DNA of 64,000 bases from Leptospira idonii. GTDB lineage: Bacteria > Spirochaetota > Leptospiria > Leptospirales > Leptospiraceae. The translations under genes were made by a program, and so were the position numbers. The notes below the pieces were generated by a model that saw only the letters and a list, made by a program, of their open reading frames with translations, had not been told where the DNA came from and made no database searches. Below are positions 24,684 through 32,351 of this stretch, piece after piece (the first letter of the stretch is position 1; every line of letters begins with the position of its first letter). The stretch covers positions 1 through 64,000 of the forward strand of contig NZ_RQHW01000002.1 of assembly GCF_004770995.1 (NCBI RefSeq). Direction: 5' to 3'.

Positions 24684-24802
24684 TTGCGTTAGGGATGGGG
24701 AGGGCTTGGTCTCCCGAAGGGAGACGGGAGCGTAAGCGGACCCCGAAGCAGCCCGGCCCCGGCCGGGTTTCTTTTTGGATCATCGAATGGATGGGGAACG
24801 CC
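24684..24802. repeat. 119-bp intergenic repeat, copy 2
   Basis: Same ends as the copy at 11214 (TTGCGTTAGGGAT ... GGATGGGGAACGCC) and the same length. The inner hairpin is TCTCCC-GAA-GGGAGA (24710-24724): the stem bases differ from copy 1 but both strands changed together, so pairing is kept. The core GGGAGCGTAAGCGGACCCCG and the outer GGGCT/AGCCC stem are conserved. Confidence 0.75.
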
Positions 24803-24924
24803 CCTTGTTCGTTATAGAGGAGGGACGGCAGATTGTTTTTCCTCGGCAGGGTTTGATTTTCGGTATTTCTTTTGCAACCGGTCGGGATGTTTTGAGTCAT
24901 ACTGTGTAGTATAGGTATTCTCAT

Positions 24925-25980
24925 TTGAAACTTCCAATTGCTAAGGGTAATAAAAGAGCGCTTCTGGTAGAAGGCGGCGGCATGAAAGGTGCTTTTGCGG
25001 GCGGTGTCCTGCATGGCTTAAACAGCGTTTTAACGGCGAAGAACTTTGATTTGGTGGTCGGGGTTTCGTCAGGCGCTTGTTCTGCGGCGTATTATGTGAC
25101 TATGGATAAACCGGAACCGGAGAAAAGTAAAAACGCTCTTTCCGTTTGGTACAAAGAACTGTCGGGAAGACAGTTGATTTCCCTGTTTCACCCTTTGCGG
25201 GGGAAAACATTTTTGGATCAGGAGTATCTGATCGATTTTATCTTCAGAGAAAAAGTGAGATTGGAATCGGAGAATTTCGAAACCAACGGACTTCCTGAAT
25301 TCAGGATCGCTGTGAGTAATCTTCAATCACATAGCATTGAATATGTGAAAGCGACCACTTCGAACGTATTCGATCTTTTGAAAGCCGCCACCTCTCTTCC
25401 TATCGCTACGAGAGGAAAACATAAATTGGAAGGTGTGACTTATTCCGATGCCGCCATTTTGAATCCTCTTCCTTTGCAGGATTTGATCGAAGCGGGTTAT
25501 AAGGATATAACTGTTGTTATGAATTCTCCTATGGAAAGAGTTTCCGAGCCTCTTGGTTTTCTTACTGGGCTTTTGGCTTTTCCTAGGAATTGGAAGTTGA
25601 GTAAACTGATGAGAGAGTTTCATCATCATCATTTTAATGATGCCAGAAGGATCGCTAAGGAACCTCCTGCGGGGGTGAAGATTCATACGATCGCTCCTGA
25701 TGATTCGCTTCCTGTCGGACTTGTGACTACGATCGGTCAAAAGTTAAAGGAGACTGTGGATCTTGGGGTTCAAAAAGGAGAAGATGCCGCTCGATTTTTA
25801 TTCGAGATGTTTTTTCCCAAAGGTAAATCCGAAAAAGGAAAACGTTCTTCCAGAAAAAAAGATTCCACTCGTGCAGGGAAAGGAAAACATCCTTCACCAA
25901 ACAAGAGTTATGTGAAAAGTAAACTTTCTCCAGCTCCTAAAAAAACGAGCAAAAAAGCGGTTTCTTCCAAGAAAAAATAA
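24925..25980 (+). CDS. Patatin-like phospholipase
   Basis: 351 residues. The oxyanion loop is LVEGGGMKGAFAGGVL (15-30), the nucleophile motif GVSSG (47-51) and the second dyad residue is Asp in TYSDAAILNPLP; many family members have DGG here, so DAA is a small variation. It would hydrolyse acyl esters of phospholipids or related lipids. The last 55 residues are an unusual Lys/Ser/Arg-rich tail (SSRKKDS, SKKAVSSKKK) that may bind nucleic acid or acidic membrane surfaces. The start is TTG, as no ATG or GTG precedes the oxyanion loop. Single gene. Confidence 0.85.
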   Translation: MKLPIAKGNKRALLVEGGGMKGAFAGGVLHGLNSVLTAKNFDLVVGVSSGACSAAYYVTMDKPEPEKSKNALSVWYKELSGRQLISLFHPLRGKTFLDQEYLIDFIFREKVRLESENFETNGLPEFRIAVSNLQSHSIEYVKATTSNVFDLLKAATSLPIATRGKHKLEGVTYSDAAILNPLPLQDLIEAGYKDITVVMNSPMERVSEPLGFLTGLLAFPRNWKLSKLMREFHHHHFNDARRIAKEPPAGVKIHTIAPDDSLPVGLVTTIGQKLKETVDLGVQKGEDAARFLFEMFFPKGKSEKGKRSSRKKDSTRAGKGKHPSPNKSYVKSKLSPAPKKTSKKAVSSKKK

Positions 25981-25983
25981 AAT

Positions 25984-26160
25984 CGTTGTTATTTGGGAAG
26001 GCGGGTTGTTTTGTCCAGTTTTGTGGTACCTACGCCATTTACGCTGCGAATAAGCCGCCAACATAGAGTTTTCCCTTGAAAATGGCAAGTGTAGGCCACG
26101 GAAGCATCCAAGTTTGGGTTCCAAGAAGGAGATTACACCCGTTGTTCGGTTGAAGGAGGG
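25984..26160 (-). pseudogene. Remnant of a delta-60/kelch-like repeat protein gene
   Basis: With frameshifts, the minus strand reads TTGVISPSWNPNLDASVAY, TLAIFKGKLYVGGLFAA and VNGVGTTKLD, the pattern of beta-propeller repeats (WNPNL..V..LA...LYVGG.F..NG) common in large bacterial surface proteins. Stops and frame changes every 20-30 codons show that it is not expressed. A further broken unit (VGTTKILPS) extends to about 26200. Confidence 0.55.
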
Positions 26161-26290
26161 AAGGTAATATTTTTGTGGTACCTACCCTGTAAATCACTCA
26201 GTAATCCTGATCTAATTGGGATCAAGTCTTATAGTCCTACTTGCGAGCAATTCTAAGCAGAAGAACTTGGAGGAAAAGGCGGAATATTTT

Positions 26291-26686
26291 GTGATCATTA
26301 CACCCATTCAAGTTCGTTTCAATGATATGGATCCAATGCGGCGAGTAAACAATGCCAGTTATTCGGCATACCTTGAGTTGGCTAGGTTGGATTTTTGCAA
26401 CCGTTATCTGAACATTAATACATTAGAAGACATTCCGTTTGTTCTTGCTCGAGTTGAAATGGATTTGTTGCATTCCGTTTATCCTGTGGATAAAATTTCT
26501 GTAAAAACGATCGTTTCAAGAATTGGAACTACTTCTTGGGATTTCGATTATGAAATTGTGAATATGGGCAACGAAATGATTCATGTCAAGGCTAAGACTG
26601 TGCAAGTATATTTTGATTATCATAAAAAGATAAAAGTAATGATTCCTGAATCATTTCGTGCCATATTAGAAAAAGAAATGGGCTAG
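26291..26686 (+). CDS. Acyl-CoA thioesterase (4HBT hotdog family)
   Basis: About 131 residues. The open frame can be extended to a TTG at 26216, but the GTG at 26291 fits family length and follows AAGGCGGA by 7 bases. The hotdog signature is present: FNDMDPMRRVNNASYSAYLE, in which the usual D...GHVNN has become D...RRVNN, and LARLDF. It probably hydrolyses a fatty or aromatic acyl-CoA. Its stop overlaps the convergent DUF1564-like gene by four bases. Confidence 0.8.
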   Translation: MIITPIQVRFNDMDPMRRVNNASYSAYLELARLDFCNRYLNINTLEDIPFVLARVEMDLLHSVYPVDKISVKTIVSRIGTTSWDFDYEIVNMGNEMIHVKAKTVQVYFDYHKKIKVMIPESFRAILEKEMG

Positions 26687-27096
26687 GCGGCTAATTTGAC
26701 CTGCATAGGCCAAGAGTCTCCTCCAAGATCTATTTCGAAAAGAATACGAAACATTTTTGTCCGTGTAACATTGCAATAGTCGGCTAAATCTCCCAATTCC
26801 ATAAGCGAAGAATTACAAACTTTACATTGAAATCTAACTAATTCTGAAGTTTTTTCTCGATTTAACGTCGATGGATCTTGGTTTGCTGAAGGTATTTGAT
26901 AAATTCTATGAGAATATCTTTCTATTAGGTAGTCAAAGTAGTTCGCAAAACTGCCATGACGTGTGATTTTTGCGTGAAGAACGATGGTTCTCCATTTTGA
27001 GATGGTAAATGTTGTTTGTTTTTCGTCTTTTTGGTCCTGAAATAGGATAAAACTAATATCTGCGTTGTAACTCATGTTATATTTGTCCTTATTCAT
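26683..27096 (-). CDS. DUF1564-like protein
   Basis: 137 residues. The C-terminal half, CNSSLMELGDLADYCNVTRTK followed by MFRILFEIDLGGDSW, matches that of the protein at 28601 and the Leptospira-specific DUF1564 family (EL..LA...V.R.K......E....W), which has a ribbon-helix-helix-like look. The N-terminal half is more diverged and includes a CxxC (CKVC). DUF1564 genes are multicopy in Leptospira and unexplained. Probably a small DNA-binding protein, by inference. Confidence 0.65.
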   Translation of the reverse strand: MNKDKYNMSYNADISFILFQDQKDEKQTTFTISKWRTIVLHAKITRHGSFANYFDYLIERYSHRIYQIPSANQDPSTLNREKTSELVRFQCKVCNSSLMELGDLADYCNVTRTKMFRILFEIDLGGDSWPMQVKLAA

Positions 27097-27227
27097 GTTC
27101 TGCGATATTTATCTTTGTACCAAATTTGAAAAGTATATTAAAATAATATTAGAAAAAAATGTAATATGTTTTCACCTTTTTGCCCTGATCCTAATTTTTA
27201 TGTCTTATTTTTGCGATAATGTTTGTA

Positions 27228-27608
27228 TCAAAAGAGATCTTTCGAGCCGTAATGCTTCCATTCCCAATGATAAGCGTTTTTATCTCCGAATGACATACAC
27301 TCTTCAATCCAATTCGACTCTTTTGTTGGATTGAGTTTGTGATATGCTGATTCAATCTCTTTAAGGAGCTCTTTGTATTCCGGTAAAATTTCCGTTTCGA
27401 TCGGGTTGATTCCTCTTTCCATTAGGGTGAGGATAGCTTGTATTAAGGCCGCTTGCACTCCATGTTTGAGTAAAGTAGGGAATTGGTTGATTTCTTGAAG
27501 TTGGTCTGTAATGGTTTGGTAGGATAGTTTGAGTTTTGGTTCGGATGTGGTACCTACCAGTTCCGGAAATTTCTCATTGAAATCCCAAGGTAAAGAGTTT
27601 TCGTTCAT
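27228..27608 (-). CDS. Hypothetical protein divergent from queG
   Basis: 126 residues, cytoplasmic, with a helical core (LLKHGVQAALIQAILTLMER, EYKELLKEIESAYHKLNP) and Trp-rich ends. No family recognised. It starts 11 bases from the queG start on the other strand, so the promoters overlap. Confidence 0.62.
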   Translation of the reverse strand: MNENSLPWDFNEKFPELVGTTSEPKLKLSYQTITDQLQEINQFPTLLKHGVQAALIQAILTLMERGINPIETEILPEYKELLKEIESAYHKLNPTKESNWIEECMSFGDKNAYHWEWKHYGSKDLF

Positions 27609-27619
27609 AGTAGTAGGTA

Positions 27620-28591
27620 ATGTCTCTGTTGTCTGTTGAATTGAGCCGTATTAAGGATATTTGCTTGTCAGAAGGATTTGATTTAGTGGGTTTTACTCCG
27701 GCAGTCATTCCTAAGCAGGATATAGATAACATTCAATCATGGGTAGACCAGCAGTTTTTTGGCAAAATGGATTGGTTTACGAAGCAAATCAGCCAAGAAA
27801 TTCGTCTGGAAATGAGGCATTTGGGGTTTGTACCACAGTCAGTCATCGCATTAGGCATGGTTTATCGTTCTGAAGAAGCTGAAGAGATATTAGAGCAGTC
27901 TGCTGTGAAGGTTTCTAGGTATGCTTTAGGCGATGATTATCATCAGGTTTTAAGAAATAAAGGCAAGAACATTCTAAAGAAGCTTAAACAGCTATATCCT
28001 CAGGCTTCTTTTCGCCAATCGATTGATAGTTTACCAATTCCAGAGAAGGTTTTCGCTCGTTTAGCTGGTATTGGCTGGATGGGTAAGAATACGAACATCA
28101 TTAATGAGGCATTCGGATCTTACTTTTTTCTTTCAATGATCTTGACTGATTATAAATGGGAAATTCCTGAAGTAGCAAAAGTTGATCATTGTGGTACATG
28201 CAACGCCTGTCTAGATGCCTGCCCAACAGGGGCTCTATTCGAGCCATATAAGATTGATGCAAGTAAATGTATCTCACATCATACAATTGAGAATAGGGAA
28301 GATGATTTTAGTCCTACAGAATTTACTGCTAATTGGCTCTACGGGTGCGATATTTGTCAGGAAGTATGTCCATGGAACAAAAATAAGGCGAAAAGAAATC
28401 GCATCCAAACCACGGTTAAGGAATTTATTCCCTACAAATATTGGACCGAAAATAAAAATTTAATGGAAAGTCCGCTCTCTATGGAAGACTTTGCTTCTAT
28501 CTTTAGAAATTCTGCTGTTAAGCGTATTGGGTCCAAGTCTTGGAACAGAAATCTGAGTTCAGTTTTAAATCATTTAATCCAGGAAGAATAA
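27620..28591 (+). CDS. queG: Epoxyqueuosine reductase
   Basis: Catalyses the last step of queuosine synthesis, reduction of epoxyqueuosine to queuosine in the wobble base of tRNAs for Asp, Asn, His and Tyr, using cobalamin and two [4Fe-4S] clusters. Of 323 residues, the N-terminal cobalamin domain shows DSLPIPEKVFARLAG (Asp136) and GWMGKNT. The clusters are C191, C194, C197 and C201 (CGTCNACLDACP), and C217, C243, C246 and C250 (GCDICQEVCPWN). Full length. No other queuosine genes are in view. Confidence 0.93.
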   Translation: MSLLSVELSRIKDICLSEGFDLVGFTPAVIPKQDIDNIQSWVDQQFFGKMDWFTKQISQEIRLEMRHLGFVPQSVIALGMVYRSEEAEEILEQSAVKVSRYALGDDYHQVLRNKGKNILKKLKQLYPQASFRQSIDSLPIPEKVFARLAGIGWMGKNTNIINEAFGSYFFLSMILTDYKWEIPEVAKVDHCGTCNACLDACPTGALFEPYKIDASKCISHHTIENREDDFSPTEFTANWLYGCDICQEVCPWNKNKAKRNRIQTTVKEFIPYKYWTENKNLMESPLSMEDFASIFRNSAVKRIGSKSWNRNLSSVLNHLIQEE

Positions 28592-28600
28592 GCTTGTCTT

Positions 28601-29122
28601 TTATGAATCTAAACAGTGAAGAATGTCAATATGATAAGGTGTATTAAACCCGACGCTAGGAGCTAAATTATAGCTAGATTCAAGCTTAATGCGTAGTGTA
28701 GTATCTCTGACAAACCCTAACTTCCTCATCGCTTTTAGCCAACCTAAGGCTTCCCATTCCAGCATAAATACTAACAGCTTACTTCTCGAGACCCCGACAG
28801 CATAAGCAATTGTATCAAGTTCAATTAAATCTTCATTATTGATACGGCAGCTAACTTTCTTTAAGTTTTCTCCTCTATCTTGATAGGATTTAGTTAGTTT
28901 AGTCCTGCTTTTTCCAATGACGTTGCCATAGAGAGAAAATATGGAATGATTCAGTAGATATTTAATTTTCTTTCTTAAAGAAAATCGTTCCTTTTTGAGG
29001 GAACTTAGCTTACTCAGGATATGTTTTGGTATTAAGAAAGATGTATTTGCATGATAAGAAGAAGGTAAATTTATTTTTATTCTGGTTTTTGTATTAGAAA
29101 TCAATCGGTTTGTTCCCAACAT
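28601..29122 (-). CDS. DUF1564 family protein
   Basis: 173 residues of a Leptospira-specific family. A basic N-terminal segment (SSLKKERFSLRKKIKYLLNH) leads to TKSYQDRGENLKKVSCRINN and the conserved core DLIELDTIAYAVGVSRSKLL, then EWEALGWLKAMRK. The core resembles a ribbon-helix-helix or small helical DNA-binding fold. It converges with queG (9-base gap). A diverged relative is at 26683-27096. Function unknown. Confidence 0.75.
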   Translation of the reverse strand: MLGTNRLISNTKTRIKINLPSSYHANTSFLIPKHILSKLSSLKKERFSLRKKIKYLLNHSIFSLYGNVIGKSRTKLTKSYQDRGENLKKVSCRINNEDLIELDTIAYAVGVSRSKLLVFMLEWEALGWLKAMRKLGFVRDTTLRIKLESSYNLAPSVGFNTPYHIDILHCLDS

Positions 29123-29192
29123 AATACCTCTTTGAAATGACTATTATGTGTGGGTTGCTCTGAAGGATATTGGTTCCTTGGAGATTAAAATT

Positions 29193-29849
29193 TTACAGCT
29201 TGGAATATAAATTTGTAAGATATTTTGCTCGATCAAATGGAGATTCTGCTGAGCAAAGATAACTAACTACTGCTAAGCTATCAGCTCCTGCTTCTATAAC
29301 GGATTTTGCATTTTTCTCATTAATTCCTCCAATTGCCACCAAAGGGAGTTGAGTCATGGAACGAATTCTTTTTAATCCGTCTAATCCCCAGGGTTCCTTT
29401 GTATCTAATTTTGTTTGAGTAGAGAAGATGGGAGATATTCCAAGATAATCAAGGTTAGCCTGAGCTGGGAGTTGGTAAAAATCATCCATAGATTCGATAG
29501 AAAGGCCGATAATCGCCTCTTCGCCTAAGATTTTACGGGCGTACGTTGCGGGCAGATCCGTCTGTCCTAAATGAAGTCCTTCTGCTCCAGCGGCGAGTGC
29601 AATGTCCAATCGATCATTGATGATCAAAGGGACATTTGTTTTTACTAAAAGATTTTTCAGCCGAATCGCTAAATCAAGAAAGTCGCGCGTGGAAATATCT
29701 TTTTCGCGGAGTTGAACCATTTTTACGCCACCTTTGATGGATTGAGCGATCACTTCTTCCAAAGGGTGGTGTATGCAATAAGAACGATCTGTAACTAGGT
29801 AGGTACCACAAATCACCTCACGTTTCTTTGTAAAACTTTCGAATGTCAT
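29193..29849 (-). CDS. thiE: Thiamine phosphate synthase
   Basis: Joins HMP pyrophosphate and thiazole phosphate to give thiamine phosphate in the cytoplasm. 218 residues, a complete TIM barrel: YLVTDRSYC, GGVKMVQLREKD, LIINDRLDIALAAGAEGLHL (with GQTDLP), DYLGISPIFSTQTK and LVAIGGINEKN. Its start overlaps the end of thiM by 32 bases, so the two are one operon. With thiM the pair forms a salvage route; a thiD for the HMP branch is not in the window. Confidence 0.93.
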   Translation of the reverse strand: MTFESFTKKREVICGTYLVTDRSYCIHHPLEEVIAQSIKGGVKMVQLREKDISTRDFLDLAIRLKNLLVKTNVPLIINDRLDIALAAGAEGLHLGQTDLPATYARKILGEEAIIGLSIESMDDFYQLPAQANLDYLGISPIFSTQTKLDTKEPWGLDGLKRIRSMTQLPLVAIGGINEKNAKSVIEAGADSLAVVSYLCSAESPFDRAKYLTNLYSKL

Positions 29850-30618
29850 CCTCTTTCATCTCATACAATGCATCTAAAAAATGAACCTGAAAACTTCCTG
29901 GTCCTGTTGATTTGGTTTTTGCCATCTCTCCTGCGATTCCCATAACCGCCATAGCGGAAGTCGCAGCACGTAAATGATCATTTTGTACAGCGGCAAAAGC
30001 CCCGCAGAGAGCGGAAGCCGTGCAGCCGAGGCCAGTGACTTTCGTCATCATCGGGTCACCATTAGAAGTTTTATGAATGGCTTCGTTTTGAATGATGTAA
30101 TCCGTTGCACCGGAAACAACTACGACTCCTTTCGTAACCCGGCTGAGTGTTTGAGCGGTTTCGATTGCGGATTCGGAAGAATCAGTTGCATCTACTCCTT
30201 TGGTTTTTCCGGAGGAAGATAAGGTGGATAGGATTTCAGATGCATTGCCTCGAATGATAGAGGGCGATCCTGCATCTAGGATTCTACGAATCGTGCTGTT
30301 TCTAAGTTGGCTTGCACCGGCGCCGACAGGATCTAAAACGATCGGTTTGGACAATTTTACCGCTTTGGCAACTGCTTTCTCCATAGCAAGGATCCAGGGT
30401 TCAGAAAGGGTTCCTATATTGATGACCAAAGCACCGGAAATCGTAATCATTTCTTCCACTTCTTCGATTGCATGAGCCATGATCGGAGAAGCTCCAACCG
30501 CTAATAAAGCATTAGCGGTATTATTCATCACTACATAGTTTGTGATATTGTGTACGAGAGGGCTATTCTTTCTTACAAGGGAAAGATCTTCGATAATAGA
30601 TAAAAGATGATTTTGCAT
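29818..30618 (-). CDS. thiM: Hydroxyethylthiazole kinase
   Basis: Phosphorylates the thiazole alcohol (THZ) for thiamine salvage. 266 residues, usual for the family. VHNITNYVVMNNTANALLAV, then PIMAHAIEEVEEM and KPIVLDPVGAGASQLRN are the substrate sites; TGLGCTASALCGAF is the anion hole with the catalytic Cys. The gene starts 23 bases after the response regulator stop. I see no TPP riboswitch in that gap, so thiamine control, if any, must act elsewhere. Confidence 0.93.
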   Translation of the reverse strand: MQNHLLSIIEDLSLVRKNSPLVHNITNYVVMNNTANALLAVGASPIMAHAIEEVEEMITISGALVINIGTLSEPWILAMEKAVAKAVKLSKPIVLDPVGAGASQLRNSTIRRILDAGSPSIIRGNASEILSTLSSSGKTKGVDATDSSESAIETAQTLSRVTKGVVVVSGATDYIIQNEAIHKTSNGDPMMTKVTGLGCTASALCGAFAAVQNDHLRAATSAMAVMGIAGEMAKTKSTGPGSFQVHFLDALYEMKEDDIRKFYKET

Positions 30619-30641
30619 ATTCTAAGCTTCCGGTAGGAAAC

Positions 30642-31037
30642 TTAGGCAATTTTTGCTATAGCGTCTTCTACTTTTTTGATTAAGTCGGATTCTGACCAGG
30701 GTTTGTTTAAAAAACTGTGCAGATTGACTTCACCTTTTAATTTATTTAAGGAATTCTCGTCAATATGACCGGAGATGATGATTTTTTTGATATTTGGATA
30801 TCGTTTGTGCACATCTCTGAGAAATTCGTCGCCTCTTTGATTTGGCATCAGCCAATCGGAGATGATGATTAAAATATAGATACCTTCATCAACTAACTCT
30901 TCTATAATGGACCAAGCTTCTTCCGTATTTTGTGCGGTCTCGTATCTGTATTCGTTTCCAAAGTGTTTTTTTAACTGAGATTTTAAACTCATTAGGATGA
31001 TTTGCTCATCATCCACAAATAAAATAGCTTTTGACAT
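30642..31037 (-). CDS. Single-domain response regulator
   Basis: 131 residues comprising only a receiver domain. Acidic pocket VDDE, phosphoacceptor Asp in IISDWLMPNQRGDEF, the switch Ser in KIIISGH and Lys in LNKPW are all intact, so phosphorylation is expected. There is no output domain. It directly precedes thiM-thiE on the same strand; a role in their control is not evident. No kinase lies beside it. Confidence 0.9.
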   Translation of the reverse strand: MSKAILFVDDEQIILMSLKSQLKKHFGNEYRYETAQNTEEAWSIIEELVDEGIYILIIISDWLMPNQRGDEFLRDVHKRYPNIKKIIISGHIDENSLNKLKGEVNLHSFLNKPWSESDLIKKVEDAIAKIA

Positions 31038-31123
31038 GACTTAGAATCCCCAAATATAGAATCGTAATTAAGGAATGAATCAAGAAAAAATTAAAGAAAC
31101 ATTGGAGAAAATGCGAGAGGGGT

Positions 31124-31156
31124 GAAAAAAATAGAATTGGCGAGCTCAACCCGCCA
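31124..31156 (-). terminator. Terminator of 47-codon peptide gene
   Basis: TGGCG at 31138-31142 and CGCCA at 31152-31156 form a short GC stem, followed on the minus strand by a T-rich tract (ATTCTATTTTTTTC). Confidence 0.5.
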
Positions 31157-31160
31157 TTAG

Positions 31161-31304
31161 CTATTTGCCATCATTAGGGCATTCTACTAATTTATCTTTC
31201 CCTGGGCAATACTCAGATCTTTTTTCTTTTCCAGGACAAATTGCAGAAAAGATAGAAGTGAAACTGAATCCTAATAGAATAAATGTGAGAAATAGATTTT
31301 TCAT
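31161..31304 (-). CDS. Small secreted cysteine peptide (47 aa)
   Basis: A short gene with GAGGG 6 bases before its ATG at 31304. The first 20 residues are a standard signal peptide (MKNLFLTFILLGFSFTSIFS). The 27-residue mature part has three cysteines and an internal repeat: ICPGKEKRSEYCPGKDKLVE, then CPNDGK. A terminator follows at once. Export to the periplasm or surface is inferred. Family unknown. Confidence 0.65.
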   Translation of the reverse strand: MKNLFLTFILLGFSFTSIFSAICPGKEKRSEYCPGKDKLVECPNDGK

Positions 31305-31367
31305 AATACCCTCTTTCTTAATTAGACAGGCGGACTTTTGTTTTTGCGAGCAGTTTTTTGATCGGAT

Positions 31368-32123
31368 TTAAGACTCTTGTGTCAGAATCTCATATCCTTG
31401 GTCTGTAACGAGCACAGTATGTTCAAATTGGGCAGACCACTTTCCATCTTTGGTTCTTACTGTCCATTTATCTTGCCTATCAAAATTGACTTCCCAAGTG
31501 CCTAGATTGACCATTGGCTCTACCGTAAAGATCATCCCTGATTCAATCTTTGCGAGTTTTTTGGGAGAGCGGAAGTGTGGTACCTGCGGCTCTTCATGGA
31601 AATTTCTACCAACTCCATGACCCATTAAGTCTCTGACGATTCCGTAGCCTAGAGGAGTAAGAAAATCATCTATGGCATTCCCGATGTCATCGACTCGTTT
31701 TCCTGGTTTTACTTGCTCGATTCCGACCCACATTGCTTTCTCTGTGTCGCTTACAAGCTTTTCGATTTCTTTGGTTGTGGTACCTACTATAAACGTCCTA
31801 GAAGTATCCCCAATATACCCATCTACAATAGGCGATACATCTAAATTGATGATATCTCCATCTTTGAGCACATCTTCCTTTTTAGGGATTCCGTGGCAGA
31901 CTACGTTGTTAATGGAAGTGCAGATAGATTTAGGAAACCCTCGGTATCCTAAAGGAGCCGATCTATGCCCATGTTTTTTAGTAAACGCTTCGGCAAGATC
32001 GTTCAATTCGAGAGTATTGACCCCTGATTTTACAAAGGGGCCCAAGTAGTTGAGGAGCTTGGCGGCAAAATTGCCTGCCTTTCTCATCTTTTCGATTTCG
32101 GATTTGTTTTTAATGAAGATCAC
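31368..32123 (-). CDS. map: Methionine aminopeptidase, type I
   Basis: Removes the N-terminal Met from new proteins. 251 residues, the usual length of type Ia enzymes. All five metal ligands can be placed: two Asp in DGDIINLDVSPIVDGYIGDTS, His in MGHGVGRNFHEEP, Glu in IFTVEPM and Glu in SAQFEHTVLV. The bacterial histone gene is transcribed just before it, with 5 bases between, so they share a message. Confidence 0.95.
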   Translation of the reverse strand: MIFIKNKSEIEKMRKAGNFAAKLLNYLGPFVKSGVNTLELNDLAEAFTKKHGHRSAPLGYRGFPKSICTSINNVVCHGIPKKEDVLKDGDIINLDVSPIVDGYIGDTSRTFIVGTTTKEIEKLVSDTEKAMWVGIEQVKPGKRVDDIGNAIDDFLTPLGYGIVRDLMGHGVGRNFHEEPQVPHFRSPKKLAKIESGMIFTVEPMVNLGTWEVNFDRQDKWTVRTKDGKWSAQFEHTVLVTDQGYEILTQES

Positions 32124-32128
32124 GAGGA

Positions 32129-32332
32129 CTAGAAGTCAGTGGATCTGGCGGTAGTTCTTTTGTTAGCAGAAGTTCTTTCTAGCGCTTTGTCGATCAAACG
32201 GTAAACTTCTTCATTTAGGCCTTCGATAGCATCGCCGGAAGTCATAAATCCTTTTGATTTGATATAAGCTTTTACCTTAGATGCGACAATAAGTGTTTCT
32301 TTCGATGTGGATTCGTTTTGTTCTTCTGACAT
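32129..32332 (-). CDS. Bacterial histone-fold protein
   Basis: 67 residues. After an acidic N-terminal tail, IVASKVKAYIKSKGFMTSGD (short alpha-1), AIEGLNEEVYRLIDKALERT (long alpha-2) and KRTTARSTDF (loop 2 and a very short alpha-3) match bacterial histones known from Bdellovibrio and Leptospira, which share the archaeal and eukaryotic histone fold but are shorter. KRTTARxxDF is the DNA-contacting motif. Such proteins form dimers or tetramers and bend or wrap DNA. The gene lies between SpiroCoCo and map on one strand with gaps of 19 and 5 bases. The fold is assigned by pattern, not by structure. Confidence 0.82.
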   Translation of the reverse strand: MSEEQNESTSKETLIVASKVKAYIKSKGFMTSGDAIEGLNEEVYRLIDKALERTSANKRTTARSTDF

Positions 32333-32351
32333 GGTTTCCTCGACGGATGTT

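Noticed and set aside
30619..30641. TPP riboswitch before thiM
   Set aside because: The gap is only 23 bases and contains no thi-box.
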